This document shows, piece after piece, positions 33,937 to 43,115 of a DNA stretch of 64,000 nucleotides. Each line of letters starts with the position of its first letter. Position 1 is the stretch's first letter. The notes beneath the pieces were generated by a model. The model saw only the letters and a list, made by a program, of their open reading frames with translations, was not told where the DNA came from and did not search any database. Location: assembly GCF_031846525.1 (NCBI RefSeq), contig NZ_JAVRHM010000001.1, positions 1 to 64,000 on the forward strand, written 5' to 3'. This DNA comes from Autumnicola patrickiae. Its GTDB lineage: Bacteria > Bacteroidota > Bacteroidia > Flavobacteriales > Flavobacteriaceae. A program made the translations under genes and the position numbers.

Positions 33937-34731
33937 TTACTGTTCTGAAATTGAATTAATTTTTTTGAAAGATGCCTGAATTCCTTTTATAAGGGAAGAA
34001 CTGAGTCCGTTATGCTCCATTTCATTGAGACCTTCAATAGTACAACCTCTTGGGGTTGTGACTTTGTCTATTTCCTCCTCGGGATGTTTTCCAGATTCTA
34101 TCAACAAACTGGCGGCTCCCAGGCAGGTTTGCATAGACAGCTCCTGCGCTTCCTTTGCATCAAAACCGAGTTGTACCGCGCCTTGTGTAGTTGCGCGTAT
34201 TAAACGCATCCAAAACGCCACTCCGCTGGCACAAATTACCGTTGCCGCCTGCATTTTATTTTCGGGGATAATAATACTGCTGCCAAGTCGGTTAAAAATA
34301 GCTTCAGCAATAGCAATGCGCTTTTCCCCTTTTTTGTTACTGCAAAGGCAGGTCATCGATTTTCCAACCGCAATTGCGGTATTTGGCATAGAACGAATAA
34401 TAAACTGGTCTTGCCCAACAATAGCCTCTATTCTCGGAATCTTAAATCCGGTAACTGTAGAAATAAGCACGTGCTTATCTGTAAGGGCATCTTTAATTTC
34501 TTCCAAAATACCTTCCAGTTGAGTAGGCTGAACTGCAAAAATCAGGATATCGGAATTTTTTACCGCCAACAGGTTATCTGAAGTAACACTTACTTTAGAA
34601 TACTCCTCGTAATCTTTAATATCATCAACTTTTCTTTTACTCAGAAAAAGCGTGGTAAAAGCATTATTTACAATAAGGCCTTTAGCAATTGAAAGTCCGA
34701 GGTTCCCGGCTCCTAAAATGGCAATTTTCAT
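33937..34731 (-). CDS. proC: pyrroline-5-carboxylate reductase
   Basis: Reduces pyrroline-5-carboxylate to proline. The protein has 264 residues. It has the N-terminal dinucleotide motif GAGNLGLSIAKGL (7-19) and the C-terminal ProC signature TTPRGCTIEGLNEMEHNGL. Family length is 260-280. Its place between argC and argD is functionally odd for the classic pathway, but glutamate semialdehyde chemistry links the two amino acids, and the spacing of two bases to argD shows a shared transcript. The fold could also host related imino-acid reductions. Confidence 0.93.
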   Translation of the reverse strand: MKIAILGAGNLGLSIAKGLIVNNAFTTLFLSKRKVDDIKDYEEYSKVSVTSDNLLAVKNSDILIFAVQPTQLEGILEEIKDALTDKHVLISTVTGFKIPRIEAIVGQDQFIIRSMPNTAIAVGKSMTCLCSNKKGEKRIAIAEAIFNRLGSSIIIPENKMQAATVICASGVAFWMRLIRATTQGAVQLGFDAKEAQELSMQTCLGAASLLIESGKHPEEEIDKVTTPRGCTIEGLNEMEHNGLSSSLIKGIQASFKKINSISEQ

Positions 34732-34840
34732 TATTTAATATTTTGAATGATGATTTTATATTTTGAATTATAGATGCCCTGAAAACTATTCTTTATCCTT
34801 CTCTCCTTAACTCTTTGGCTCTTTTCCTCTTTAACTTTTT

Positions 34841-35806
34841 CTAAAAATAATTCGCTTTCAAGTGTAATCCTGCAGTCTCTTCCAGTCCGAACATTAGATT
34901 CATATTCTGAACTGCCTGGCCCGAGGCTCCTTTCAGGAGATTATCGATAATGCTTGTAATCAAAAGCTTATCGTTAAATTTCTGAAGCCGTACCAATCCT
35001 TTATTCGTATTGACAACCTGTTTTAAATGAAGTGCTTCATCTGTTACAAAAGTAAAAGCTGCATCTTTATAAGCTTCCTTGTAAATCGACTGGGCTTCTT
35101 CCAGGCTTCCTGAGAATTTAGTGTAAGCCGTAGAATGGATTCCGCGGGAGAAATTACCCCTGTTCGGAATAAAATTAATTTCGGCATCGTGCTGCGGCTG
35201 AAAATTCTTTACACTCTGCGTAAGTTCATTCAAATGCTGGTGTTCAAACGATTTGTAAGCCGAAAAATTATTGTCCCGCCACGTAAAATGGGTAGTTTCA
35301 GACAAAGAAGTACCCGCACCGGTCGCTCCCGTAACTGCGTTTATATGTATATCTTCCTTTAAAAGATTTTCTTTTGCCAAAGGTAAAATGGCAATGCTGA
35401 TTGCAGTAGCGAAACAACCCGGATTTGCGACGAAATTTGCCATTTTGATGGCCTCTTTATTAAATTCCGGCAGACCATAAACAAAGGAATGATCATACCT
35501 TGACATCCGGTAATCTGTACTTAAATCGACAATTTTAGTCTTTTCTGAAAATTGGTTTTCAGAAAGGAATTTTACTGAATTTCCATGCCCCAGACAAAGA
35601 AAAACTACGTCAACATCTTTATTAATCTCTCCGCTAAACTGCAGATCTGTTTCTCCCAGCAAATCCTGGTGTACCTTTGCAACCGGCTTTCCCGGTTGGG
35701 AAGTACTGTACACAAAATTGATATTTGCCTGAGGGTGCCTAAGTAAAATCCTGATTAATTCTCCCGCTGTATAACCGGCACCACCAATAATTCCTACTTC
35801 TATCAT
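34841..35806 (-). CDS. argC: N-acylglutamyl-phosphate reductase
   Basis: NADPH-dependent reduction of N-acylglutamyl phosphate. The protein has 321 residues. The GIIGGAGYTAGELIRIL nucleotide motif lies at the N-terminus, and the catalytic cysteine is in FVANPGCFATAI. Later conserved parts are SGATGAG-like AVTGATGAGTS and NFIPNRGNFSRGI. It overlaps argG by four bases (ATGA). Downstream, the 109-base gap to proC contains a heptad-periodic pyrimidine tract. Confidence 0.95.
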   Translation of the reverse strand: MIEVGIIGGAGYTAGELIRILLRHPQANINFVYSTSQPGKPVAKVHQDLLGETDLQFSGEINKDVDVVFLCLGHGNSVKFLSENQFSEKTKIVDLSTDYRMSRYDHSFVYGLPEFNKEAIKMANFVANPGCFATAISIAILPLAKENLLKEDIHINAVTGATGAGTSLSETTHFTWRDNNFSAYKSFEHQHLNELTQSVKNFQPQHDAEINFIPNRGNFSRGIHSTAYTKFSGSLEEAQSIYKEAYKDAAFTFVTDEALHLKQVVNTNKGLVRLQKFNDKLLITSIIDNLLKGASGQAVQNMNLMFGLEETAGLHLKANYF

Positions 35807-36990
35807 TGCTCCTGTTTTACGTGTTGGTAAATTTTTCCTGAATTTGAGAGGATCTTAATAAATCCTTTCGCATCATCTGCCGTCCAGGCTTTATTTTCTT
35901 CACCGTAATTTCCGAAGCTGCTGTTCATCAAATCGAATTTGGATTTAATTCCGTCCAAAGTAAACCTGTAAGGATGAAGGGTAACAAATACTTCCCCGGT
36001 TACCTGCTCCTGCGAGCTTTGCAGAAAAGCTTCAAGATTTCTCATTACAGGATCGAGATACTGACCTTCGTGAAGGTGCGTCCCATACCAGTTTGCGATA
36101 TAATCTTTATGCTGAAGTTGCCATTTGCTAAGGGTATGTTTTTCCAGCAAATGATGTGCTTTTATAGTAATTAAAGCAGCAGAAGCTTCAAAACCTACCC
36201 GGCCTTTAATTCCAATAATGGTATCTCCCACATGAATATCCCTTCCTATTGCAAATTTTGAAGCAATACTTTCCAGGATCTCGATATTCTTCTCAGGAGC
36301 GTTTTCTTTTCCGTTTACTGCGGTGAGTTCTCCTTTTGTAAAGCCAAGACTAATCTGTTTAGCTTCCTTCTCCTGCAACTGTGAAGGATAAGCCTCTTCC
36401 GGAAGCGGCTTTTCTGAAGTTAAAGTTTCAGCACCACCAACACTTGTTCCCCACAGTCCTTTATTGACGGAATATTTTGCTTTTTCCCAGTTCATATCAA
36501 CTCCGTTGGCTTTAAGATATTCAATTTCTTCCTGCCTCGTTAGTTGCTTATCTCTAATTGGAGTGATAATTTGAATTTTTGGCGCTATGATCTGAAAAAT
36601 CATATCGAAGCGCACCTGGTCGTTTCCTGCACCGGTACTCCCGTGTGCGATATATTCGGCTCCTATTTTCTTTGCATGATTCACTATTTCAATAGCCTGT
36701 ACAATACGTTCTGCACTTACCGATAGCGGATAGGTGTCATTTTTAAGCACATTTCCAAAAATGAGGAATTTAACCACCTTATCATAAAAGGAAGCAACCG
36801 CATCTATATTTTTGTAAGTTTTAGCCCCAATTTTTTGAGCATTGGAACCTATTTTCTGTATTTCTTCTTCTGAAAATCCTCCGGTATTTACACTTACCGC
36901 GTGAACTTCAAAATTTTCTTCTTTAGATAAATATTTAGCACAATAAGAAGTATCAAGACCTCCGCTGTATGCTATTACTACTTTCTTCAT
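35803..36990 (-). CDS. argG: argininosuccinate synthase
   Basis: ATP-dependent joining of citrulline and aspartate. The protein has 395 residues. The PP-loop AYSGGLDTSYCAKYL (8-22), HGSTGAGNDQVRFD and the WGTSVGG segment are conserved. Length fits the family. The gene is second in the cluster after the GNAT gene, separated from it by 130 bases holding three hairpins. Confidence 0.97.
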   Translation of the reverse strand: MKKVVIAYSGGLDTSYCAKYLSKEENFEVHAVSVNTGGFSEEEIQKIGSNAQKIGAKTYKNIDAVASFYDKVVKFLIFGNVLKNDTYPLSVSAERIVQAIEIVNHAKKIGAEYIAHGSTGAGNDQVRFDMIFQIIAPKIQIITPIRDKQLTRQEEIEYLKANGVDMNWEKAKYSVNKGLWGTSVGGAETLTSEKPLPEEAYPSQLQEKEAKQISLGFTKGELTAVNGKENAPEKNIEILESIASKFAIGRDIHVGDTIIGIKGRVGFEASAALITIKAHHLLEKHTLSKWQLQHKDYIANWYGTHLHEGQYLDPVMRNLEAFLQSSQEQVTGEVFVTLHPYRFTLDGIKSKFDLMNSSFGNYGEENKAWTADDAKGFIKILSNSGKIYQHVKQEQ

Positions 36991-37035
36991 TTTTATTATT
37001 TTTTCGTCACAAATTCACGAATATTTATTTCCGTT

Positions 37036-37113
37036 TTTGTTCCCCTCCTTTTTTAGGAGGACTTTAACCCTTCCGGCGCTCTTTGGAGCGCCACCTTCCC
37101 TTTGAAAGGGAAG
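37036..37113. repeat. cluster of three hairpins between the GNAT gene and argG
   Basis: Three small stems lie in tandem: CCTCC/GGAGG (37046-37063 region), GGCGCTC/GAGCGCC (37076-37093 region) and CCTTCCCTTT/AAAGGGAAGG (37093-37112 region). The block is GC-richer than its surroundings and ends at the stop codon of the GNAT gene. It looks like a composite intergenic repeat and may affect read-through into argG. Confidence 0.6.
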
Positions 37114-37120
37114 GAACAAA

Positions 37121-37750
37121 TCAGCTTTCGCTTTTTTCTTTTTTATAAAAGAGCGTCTGCTTTATATTTTTCAACCTTTTAAAGGCCTTGTCATTCAGGC
37201 TCTCTTTTTTCTCTTCTTTCCCTTTCTTCTTTTCTGGATCATACATCATACCAGTACAAAGGCACATTTTACGCTCTGTTCTGGTCAGGATATCGTAATT
37301 CTTGCAGGTTTGGCAGCCTTTCCAAAAGCTGTCATCATCTGTAAGTTCAGAGAAGGTAACGGGTTGATAACCCAGCTCATAATTGACCTTCATTACAGCC
37401 AGCCCGGTTGTAATTCCGAAGATTTTGGCTGTCGGATATTTTTCCCGTGAATATTTGAAGATTACTTCCTTTATGTCTTTTGCCAATCCCTGATTCCTGT
37501 AGTCGGGATGCACAATGAGTCCGGAATTTGCCACATACTTTTCATGGCTCCAGGTTTCGATATAACAGAAGCCGGCAAATTTTTCGCCATCCAAAGCGAT
37601 AATCGCGTTTCCCTTTTCCATCTTACTGATGATATATTCAGGAGTACGACGTGCAATGCCGGTGCCACGGACTTTCGCCGATTCTTCTATAGTAGTACAA
37701 ATAATCTCTGCATACGAAGCATGAGATTTGTTAGCAATGATAATCTTCAT
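37121..37750 (-). CDS. GNAT-family N-acetyltransferase heading the arg cluster
   Basis: A 209-residue protein. The GNAT domain spans residues 1-140, with acyl-CoA motif A at LIVHPDYRNQGLAKDIK (78-94). The C-terminal part has four cysteines (C146, C149, C163, C165) in a CxxC...CxC pattern that could hold a metal, followed by a lysine-rich tail. No argA, argJ or other recognisable N-acylglutamate synthase occurs in the cluster, so this first gene is the best candidate to make N-acylglutamate. That is inference, and a protein-modifying or antibiotic-type GNAT is possible. Confidence 0.75.
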   Translation of the reverse strand: MKIIIANKSHASYAEIICTTIEESAKVRGTGIARRTPEYIISKMEKGNAIIALDGEKFAGFCYIETWSHEKYVANSGLIVHPDYRNQGLAKDIKEVIFKYSREKYPTAKIFGITTGLAVMKVNYELGYQPVTFSELTDDDSFWKGCQTCKNYDILTRTERKMCLCTGMMYDPEKKKGKEEKKESLNDKAFKRLKNIKQTLFYKKEKSES

Positions 37751-38085
37751 CTGCTAAAAATTTTTTTTGAAAAAAATTAATTCGATTTTTGTCTCTGAGA
37801 GGGGAACCGGACTCACCTTGAGTTCCATAAAATTACACACGCACTTACGTGCGGGGGAAAAAGCGGCGCATGGGAGATGCTTCAGGAAACGTCCTGAAAT
37901 TTGCAGTTTTTAATATGTCGCTTAGATTTTTCAATGTAGATGATTTCAAAATAATAATTACCTTCTGTACGGAAATAAATCGCTTACCTGCGAATGCGGG
38001 GACAGCGAAAAAATTCGGGTAATATTATTTGTCTTGTTGAAATCATATTATAAATGTACACAAAATTATTAAGCAACAAAATCCC
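37751..38085 (-). promoter_or_regulatory. leader region of the arg cluster with several hairpins
   Basis: A 335-base gap between ilvA and the GNAT gene. Read on the minus strand it shows, in order, CGCT...AGCG enclosing CCCGCATTCGCAGG (37981-38007), CAGGA/TCCTG (37881-37898), CGCAC/GTGCG (37840-37853) and GGAAC/GTTCC with an inner ACTCA/TGAGT pairing (37803-37826). The block is GC-rich in AT-rich flanks. A regulatory RNA is plausible, but I match it to no known riboswitch. Confidence 0.5.
38051..38079 (-). promoter_or_regulatory. candidate promoter of the arg cluster
   Basis: On the minus strand TTG (38077-38079) and TACATTTA (38051-38058) are separated by 18 bases. That is one base off the flavobacterial TTG-N17-23-TAnnTTTG pattern. 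It would start a leader of roughly 295 bases before the GNAT gene. Confidence 0.4.
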
Positions 38086-39360
38086 TCAGACTAAAAATTG
38101 AAATAAATTTGGTTTATCATTTAAATATTCTCCATAAAAGTTCTTTTTCTTCATTCTTTCCACCAGTGGACCAAAATCGGCAGGATCTTTTAATTCAATT
38201 CCAACAACCGCAGGACCGTTTTCCCTGTGGTGCTTTTTAGAATATTCAAAATGAGTAATATCGTCATAGGGTCCAAGGACCTTCGCTACAAATTCTTTTA
38301 AAGCCCCGGCACGCTGAGGAAAACTGATAATAAAATAATGCTTAAGACCGGAATACAAAAGTGCCCTCTCTTTAATTTCGGCGGTACGGGTAATATCATT
38401 ATTACTTCCACTTACTATACAAACCACGTTTTTTCCTTGAATTTCCTCCGCAAAGGAATCTAAAGCGCAAATCGCCATGGCTCCTGCAGGCTCTACTACA
38501 ATCGCATCCTGATTATAAAGATCGAGAATGGTCTGGCAGATTTTTCCTTCAGGAACAGTCACCATTTTATCAAGATTCTCTTTACAAATCTCAAAATTTC
38601 GGGAACCTACTTTTTGCACAGCTGCTCCATCTACAAATCTTTCAATTTCTGCCAATTCCACTACTTTACCTTCTTTTAAGGAATAAGTCATGGAAGGTGC
38701 ACCTTCCGGCTCTACACCAATTATTTTTGTGTTTGGGGAAAGCTGCTTAAAAATTGAAGAGATTCCGGCAAGAAGTCCGCCGCCTCCAAGGGGAGCAAAA
38801 ACATAGTCTATAGGAGCATCTGCCTGCTCCAATATTTCTAAAGCAATTGTCGCCTGGCCTTCTATTACCTTTTCATCATCAAAAGGATGAATAAAGACAA
38901 GTCCCGATTTATCGCCATGTTTTATAGCGCTCTTATAGGAATCGTCGAAGGTATCTCCTTTAAGAACAACGTCTACCCATTCTCCTCCAAACATCTGCGT
39001 TTGTTCCACCTTTTGTCTTGGAGTTGTTATTGGCATATAGATAATGCCTTTTGCCTGCAGTTTGTTACAGGCAAAAGCCACTCCCTGTGCGTGATTACCT
39101 GCACTGGCGCATATTACGCCCTTGTCCAGTTGCTCCTGAGCTAAACTCGAAATCTTGTTATATGCTCCACGAATTTTGTAAGAACGAACCTGCTGAAGAT
39201 CTTCTCTTTTAAGCATCACCCTCGCCTCGTACCTGCTACTGTAGGTAAAAGAATCTGCCAAAGGAGTTTTAATTACAACCTTGGAAATACGTTCTGCAGC
39301 ATCTTTTACTGCTTCCAATTTTGGTCTGTATGTTTTTTGATCTGTCAGCAAAGTATCCAT
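38086..39360 (-). CDS. ilvA: threonine ammonia-lyase, biosynthetic
   Basis: PLP enzyme producing 2-oxobutanoate for isoleucine. The protein has 424 residues. The PLP-lysine motif is LQQVRSYKIRGAYNKI, followed by SAGNHAQGVAF and the glycine loop LGGGGLLAG. A single ACT-like regulatory domain (about residues 335-420, with HYFIISFPQRAGAL) suggests isoleucine feedback. E. coli IlvA is longer with two such domains. The gene starts one base into the ilvC stop region (39360), so it is translationally coupled as the last gene of the ilv operon. Confidence 0.95.
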   Translation of the reverse strand: MDTLLTDQKTYRPKLEAVKDAAERISKVVIKTPLADSFTYSSRYEARVMLKREDLQQVRSYKIRGAYNKISSLAQEQLDKGVICASAGNHAQGVAFACNKLQAKGIIYMPITTPRQKVEQTQMFGGEWVDVVLKGDTFDDSYKSAIKHGDKSGLVFIHPFDDEKVIEGQATIALEILEQADAPIDYVFAPLGGGGLLAGISSIFKQLSPNTKIIGVEPEGAPSMTYSLKEGKVVELAEIERFVDGAAVQKVGSRNFEICKENLDKMVTVPEGKICQTILDLYNQDAIVVEPAGAMAICALDSFAEEIQGKNVVCIVSGSNNDITRTAEIKERALLYSGLKHYFIISFPQRAGALKEFVAKVLGPYDDITHFEYSKKHHRENGPAVVGIELKDPADFGPLVERMKKKNFYGEYLNDKPNLFQFLV

Positions 39361-40835
39361 TATGCGTGTATTTTTTCCATTGCAGTCATTGCTTTTCTCA
39401 GCACACCACCCACTTTCTCAACCGGATGATTCCTGATAGCATCGTTAACTGCGATTAATTCCTGATTATCCACTCCGGTATAATCAGTTCCGTATGATTT
39501 TCCTGCTACTTCAGGCTCAAGACTATTTATATAATCTTTAATAAGCGGCTTGGCAGAATGATCAAACAGGTAACAACCATATTCTGCAGTATCAGAAATT
39601 ATTCGGTTCATTTCGTATAATTTCTTTCTTGCAATGGTATTGGCGATAAGCGGAGTCTCATGCAGTGACTCGTAGTAAGCTGACTCTGCAATTATCCCAG
39701 CTTCCACCATTGTTTCAAAGGCCAGTTCCACTCCCGATTTTACAAAAGCAACGAGAAGGACTCCCTTATCAAAATATTCCTGTTCTTTAATTTCTTCAGA
39801 AGTTGCCTCAGTTTTTTCAAAGGCAGTATTTTCTGTTGCAGCACGCCACTCCAGCAATTCCTTATCGTCATTAGCCCAGTCTTTCATCATTCGGCTGCTG
39901 AAAGCGCCAGAAATAATGTCGTCCATGTGCTTCTGAAAAAGAGGACGCATTTGCTCCTTCAGTTCTTCAGAAATCTCATTAGCTCTAAGTTTTGCCGGAT
40001 TAGACAACCTGTCAAGCATATTGGTTATACCACCATGTTTTAAAGCTTCAGTAATTGTTTCCCAACCATACTGAATAAGCTTCGCTGCATAAGAAGGCTC
40101 AATACCATCTGCTACCATCTTATTGAAAGTAAGGATAGAACCTGTTTGAAGAACACCACAAAGAATGGTTTGTTCTCCCATTAAATCTGATTTTACCTCA
40201 GCTACAAAAGATGAAGCTAAAACTCCGGCTTTATGTCCACCTGTTGCCACAGCATAAGCTTTGGCCCATTCGAAACCGATTCCCTGAGGATCATTCTCGG
40301 GGTGTACGGCAATTAACGTAGGCACGCCAAAGCCTCTTTTATATTCTTCCCTCACCTCTGATCCAGGGGATTTTGGAGCAACCATAATAACGGTAATATC
40401 ATCGCGCACCTGCATTCCTTCTTCCACGATATTAAAACCGTGAGAATAAGAAAGCACAGCATCTCTTTTAATATGTGGCATAATAGCCTTTACTACAGAA
40501 GTGTGCTGCTTATCTGGTGTAAGGTTGATCACCAAATCTGCCTGCGGAATCATCTCTTCGTAGGTCCCAACATTAAAATTATTTTCTGTTGCATTTTTCC
40601 AGGACTGGCGCTTTTCTTTAATAGCACCTTCTCTAAGGGTATAGGAAATATCAAGACCACTGTCCCGCATATTTAAACCCTGATGAAGTCCCTGGGCTCC
40701 ACAGCCCACAATAACTATTTTTTTATTTTTTAAGGCAGCCACACCTTCACTGAATTCATCAAGCGCCATAAAGCGGCAGGTTCCCAGTTGGGCTAATTGA
40801 TCACGTAAAGAAAGGCTGTTAAAATAGTTCGTCAT
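39360..40835 (-). CDS. ilvC: ketol-acid reductoisomerase, class II
   Basis: NADPH-dependent isomerisation and reduction of acetolactate or acetohydroxybutyrate. The 491-residue protein is the long class II form, like the E. coli enzyme. The nucleotide motif IVGCGAQGLHQGLNMRDSGLDISYTLR and the metal-binding DLMGEQTILCGVLQ are present, with a duplicated C-terminal helical domain. The 5' end overlaps ilvN by four bases and the 3' end touches ilvA. Confidence 0.97.
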   Translation of the reverse strand: MTNYFNSLSLRDQLAQLGTCRFMALDEFSEGVAALKNKKIVIVGCGAQGLHQGLNMRDSGLDISYTLREGAIKEKRQSWKNATENNFNVGTYEEMIPQADLVINLTPDKQHTSVVKAIMPHIKRDAVLSYSHGFNIVEEGMQVRDDITVIMVAPKSPGSEVREEYKRGFGVPTLIAVHPENDPQGIGFEWAKAYAVATGGHKAGVLASSFVAEVKSDLMGEQTILCGVLQTGSILTFNKMVADGIEPSYAAKLIQYGWETITEALKHGGITNMLDRLSNPAKLRANEISEELKEQMRPLFQKHMDDIISGAFSSRMMKDWANDDKELLEWRAATENTAFEKTEATSEEIKEQEYFDKGVLLVAFVKSGVELAFETMVEAGIIAESAYYESLHETPLIANTIARKKLYEMNRIISDTAEYGCYLFDHSAKPLIKDYINSLEPEVAGKSYGTDYTGVDNQELIAVNDAIRNHPVEKVGGVLRKAMTAMEKIHA

Positions 40836-41371
40836 GATGTTAATTTTGTAGTATTAAATTTTTCTAGTATTCCTGATATTGGCATTTCATTTTTGGTAAC
40901 TGCGATTGTGCCGGATCTAACAAATTGCATTAATCCGTAAGGCTTTAAAATTTCGTACAAATGATCCACCTCATGTCGTTTTCCGGTTTTTTCAACTACA
41001 AAAAAATCACGGGTAACAGTCACTATTCTTGCATTTGTCTCTTTTATAAAGTCCTGAATATTTAAATCGTTCAGAAAATCTTCAGACTTAATTTTATAAA
41101 GTGCAGTTTCCTGGTATATCATTTCCTCATCTGTATGATAAAAAGCTTTAATTACTTCAATTTGCTTTTCTATCTGACCAATGATCTTTCTTACCTGCTC
41201 CTCTGTTATCCTAACCACAATAATAAACCGCATCACTTCATTTACCTCGCTAGGCGAAGCAGTAATGCTTTCAATATTAATATGTCTCTTTAGGAAAATT
41301 GCAGCAATCCTGCTCAATAATCCCAGGTTGTTTTCCGTATATATGGATATGGTATAATTTCTCTTTTCCAT
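40832..41371 (-). CDS. ilvN: acetolactate synthase, regulatory subunit
   Basis: A 179-residue ACT-domain subunit. The N-terminal YTISIYTENNLGLLSRIAAIFLKRHINIES is the conserved valine-sensing ACT domain, and the C-terminal half completes the IlvH-type subunit. It confers valine feedback on IlvB. It overlaps ilvB by one base and ilvC by four. Confidence 0.93.
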   Translation of the reverse strand: MEKRNYTISIYTENNLGLLSRIAAIFLKRHINIESITASPSEVNEVMRFIIVVRITEEQVRKIIGQIEKQIEVIKAFYHTDEEMIYQETALYKIKSEDFLNDLNIQDFIKETNARIVTVTRDFFVVEKTGKRHEVDHLYEILKPYGLMQFVRSGTIAVTKNEMPISGILEKFNTTKLTS

Positions 41372-43104
41372 TACTCTAATAGTATTTCTGAAACTGACGC
41401 TCCGGTTGGTATCATAGGGAATACATTTTCTTCCTGTTCAACTTTAACTTCAAGGAAATAAGCTTCTTTAGATTCCATCATCTCCTTAACGGCATCTTTT
41501 AATTGTGAACGCTCAGTCACCTGATTTGCTTTAATATGATATCCTTTGGCAATTGTTACAAAGTCTGGGTTCACCATCTCTGTAGACGCGTAGCGCTTAT
41601 CAAAGAACAATTGTTGCCACTGCCTCACCATACCTAAGAAGCCATTGTTTAAAACCACAATCTTAACCGGTACTTTGGTCTGGAAAATAGTCCCCAGTTC
41701 CTGGATAGTCATCTGGTAACCACCGTCCCCGATTACTGCCACTACCTCACGCTGTGGAACGCCCATTTTAGCTCCAATTGCAGCCGGCAAAGCAAAGCCC
41801 ATAGTTCCCAGTCCGCCGGAAGTCACATTGCTTCTGGTGGAATTAAATTTAGAATATCTGCAGGCAGCCATCTGGTGCTGACCAACATCTGAAACAATTA
41901 CAGCGTCTCCATTAGAGAAATTATTGATTTCCTGGATCACCTCACCCATTCCGAGGTTAGCTTTGGTAACATCCATATTACCTTTTATGACTTTCTCATA
42001 TTCGGTTCTATACATGTCTTTAAACTCCTGGTGCCAGCTTTCATGTTTATTAGGCTTTAAAAGCTCAAGTAAAGTTTTAAGCGTTTCCTTAACATTCCCC
42101 AATACAGGAATATCAGCATGAACATTTTTATTTATTTCTGCAGGATCGATTTCAAAATGGATCACCTTAGCCTGTTTGGCATAATGCTCCAGGTTTCCGG
42201 TTACCCTGTCGTCAAACCTCATCCCAATTGCAATAAGAACATCACATTCATTGGTAAGCATGTTTGGCCCGTAGTTACCATGCATTCCCACCATTCCTAC
42301 GTTAAGAGGATGCGCTGTTGGTAAAGCAGAAAGTCCAAGAATTGTCCATGCTGCAGGAACACCTGATTTTTCCACAACCTGTTTGAAAAGATCTTCGGCG
42401 CCACCAAGGATAACACCCTGCCCCCATACAATTAGAGGTTTTTTAGCATTATTTATCGCTTCTGCAGCTTTTTGTACCTGCGCAAGATTTACTTCAGGAT
42501 AAGGATTATAACTTCTGATTCCCGAGCATTTTTTATAACTAAAATCAATAGATGCAAATTGCGCATCTTTTGTGATATCTACCAAAACAGGACCGGGACG
42601 ACCGGATCTTGCGATGTAAAACGCTTTGGCAATGATCTCCGGAATCTCTTCCGCTTTAGTCACCTGATAATTCCATTTGGTGATAGGGGTCGAAATTCCC
42701 ACAATATCGGTCTCTTGAAAAGCATCACTCCCCAGTAAATGTGATCCCACCTGGCCTGTTATACAAACCATTGGTGTTGAATCTATCTGGGCATCTGCAA
42801 TCCCAGTAACAAGATTTGTCGCTCCCGGACCTGAAGTAGCCACAGCCACACCTACTTTTCCGGTAACACGGGCATAACCCTGGGCAGCATGTGTAGCTCC
42901 CTGCTCATGCCTTGTAAGGACGTGATGAAGTTTATCCTGATACTTATATAATTCGTCATATACAGGCATAATAGCGCCACCAGGATATCCGTAGATGGTG
43001 TCCACACCTTCCTCCAGCAAACATTTTATTACCGCTTCGGCCCCGGACACTTTTGTTGTCGTCTGGGTGTTTACCTTTTCAAAACTAGCTGTTTTTACTT
43101 CCAT
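41371..43104 (-). CDS. ilvB: acetolactate synthase, catalytic subunit
   Basis: ThDP/FAD enzyme forming 2-acetolactate or 2-acetohydroxybutyrate. The protein has 577 residues. GYPGGAIMPVYDEL (38-51 region), the catalytic glutamate in TRHEQGATHAAQGYARVTGKVG and the C-terminal ThDP motif GDGGYQMTIQELGT are intact, as is LNNGFLGMVRQWQ. It starts 11 bases after ilvD and is coupled with ilvN. Confidence 0.97.
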   Translation of the reverse strand: MEVKTASFEKVNTQTTTKVSGAEAVIKCLLEEGVDTIYGYPGGAIMPVYDELYKYQDKLHHVLTRHEQGATHAAQGYARVTGKVGVAVATSGPGATNLVTGIADAQIDSTPMVCITGQVGSHLLGSDAFQETDIVGISTPITKWNYQVTKAEEIPEIIAKAFYIARSGRPGPVLVDITKDAQFASIDFSYKKCSGIRSYNPYPEVNLAQVQKAAEAINNAKKPLIVWGQGVILGGAEDLFKQVVEKSGVPAAWTILGLSALPTAHPLNVGMVGMHGNYGPNMLTNECDVLIAIGMRFDDRVTGNLEHYAKQAKVIHFEIDPAEINKNVHADIPVLGNVKETLKTLLELLKPNKHESWHQEFKDMYRTEYEKVIKGNMDVTKANLGMGEVIQEINNFSNGDAVIVSDVGQHQMAACRYSKFNSTRSNVTSGGLGTMGFALPAAIGAKMGVPQREVVAVIGDGGYQMTIQELGTIFQTKVPVKIVVLNNGFLGMVRQWQQLFFDKRYASTEMVNPDFVTIAKGYHIKANQVTERSQLKDAVKEMMESKEAYFLEVKVEQEENVFPMIPTGASVSEILLE

Positions 43105-43115
43105 AATTCACCATA

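Noticed and set aside
37801..37830. tRNA 3'-end-like sequence in the arg leader
   Set aside because: GAGTCCGGTTCC recalls a tRNA T-arm, but no cloverleaf or acceptor stem can be built; treated as part of the leader hairpins.
37975..38010. cobalamin-riboswitch-like CTGTCCCCGCA in the arg leader
   Set aside because: Only this short piece matches. The rest of the B12 box and its arms are missing, and the downstream genes have no link to cobalamin.
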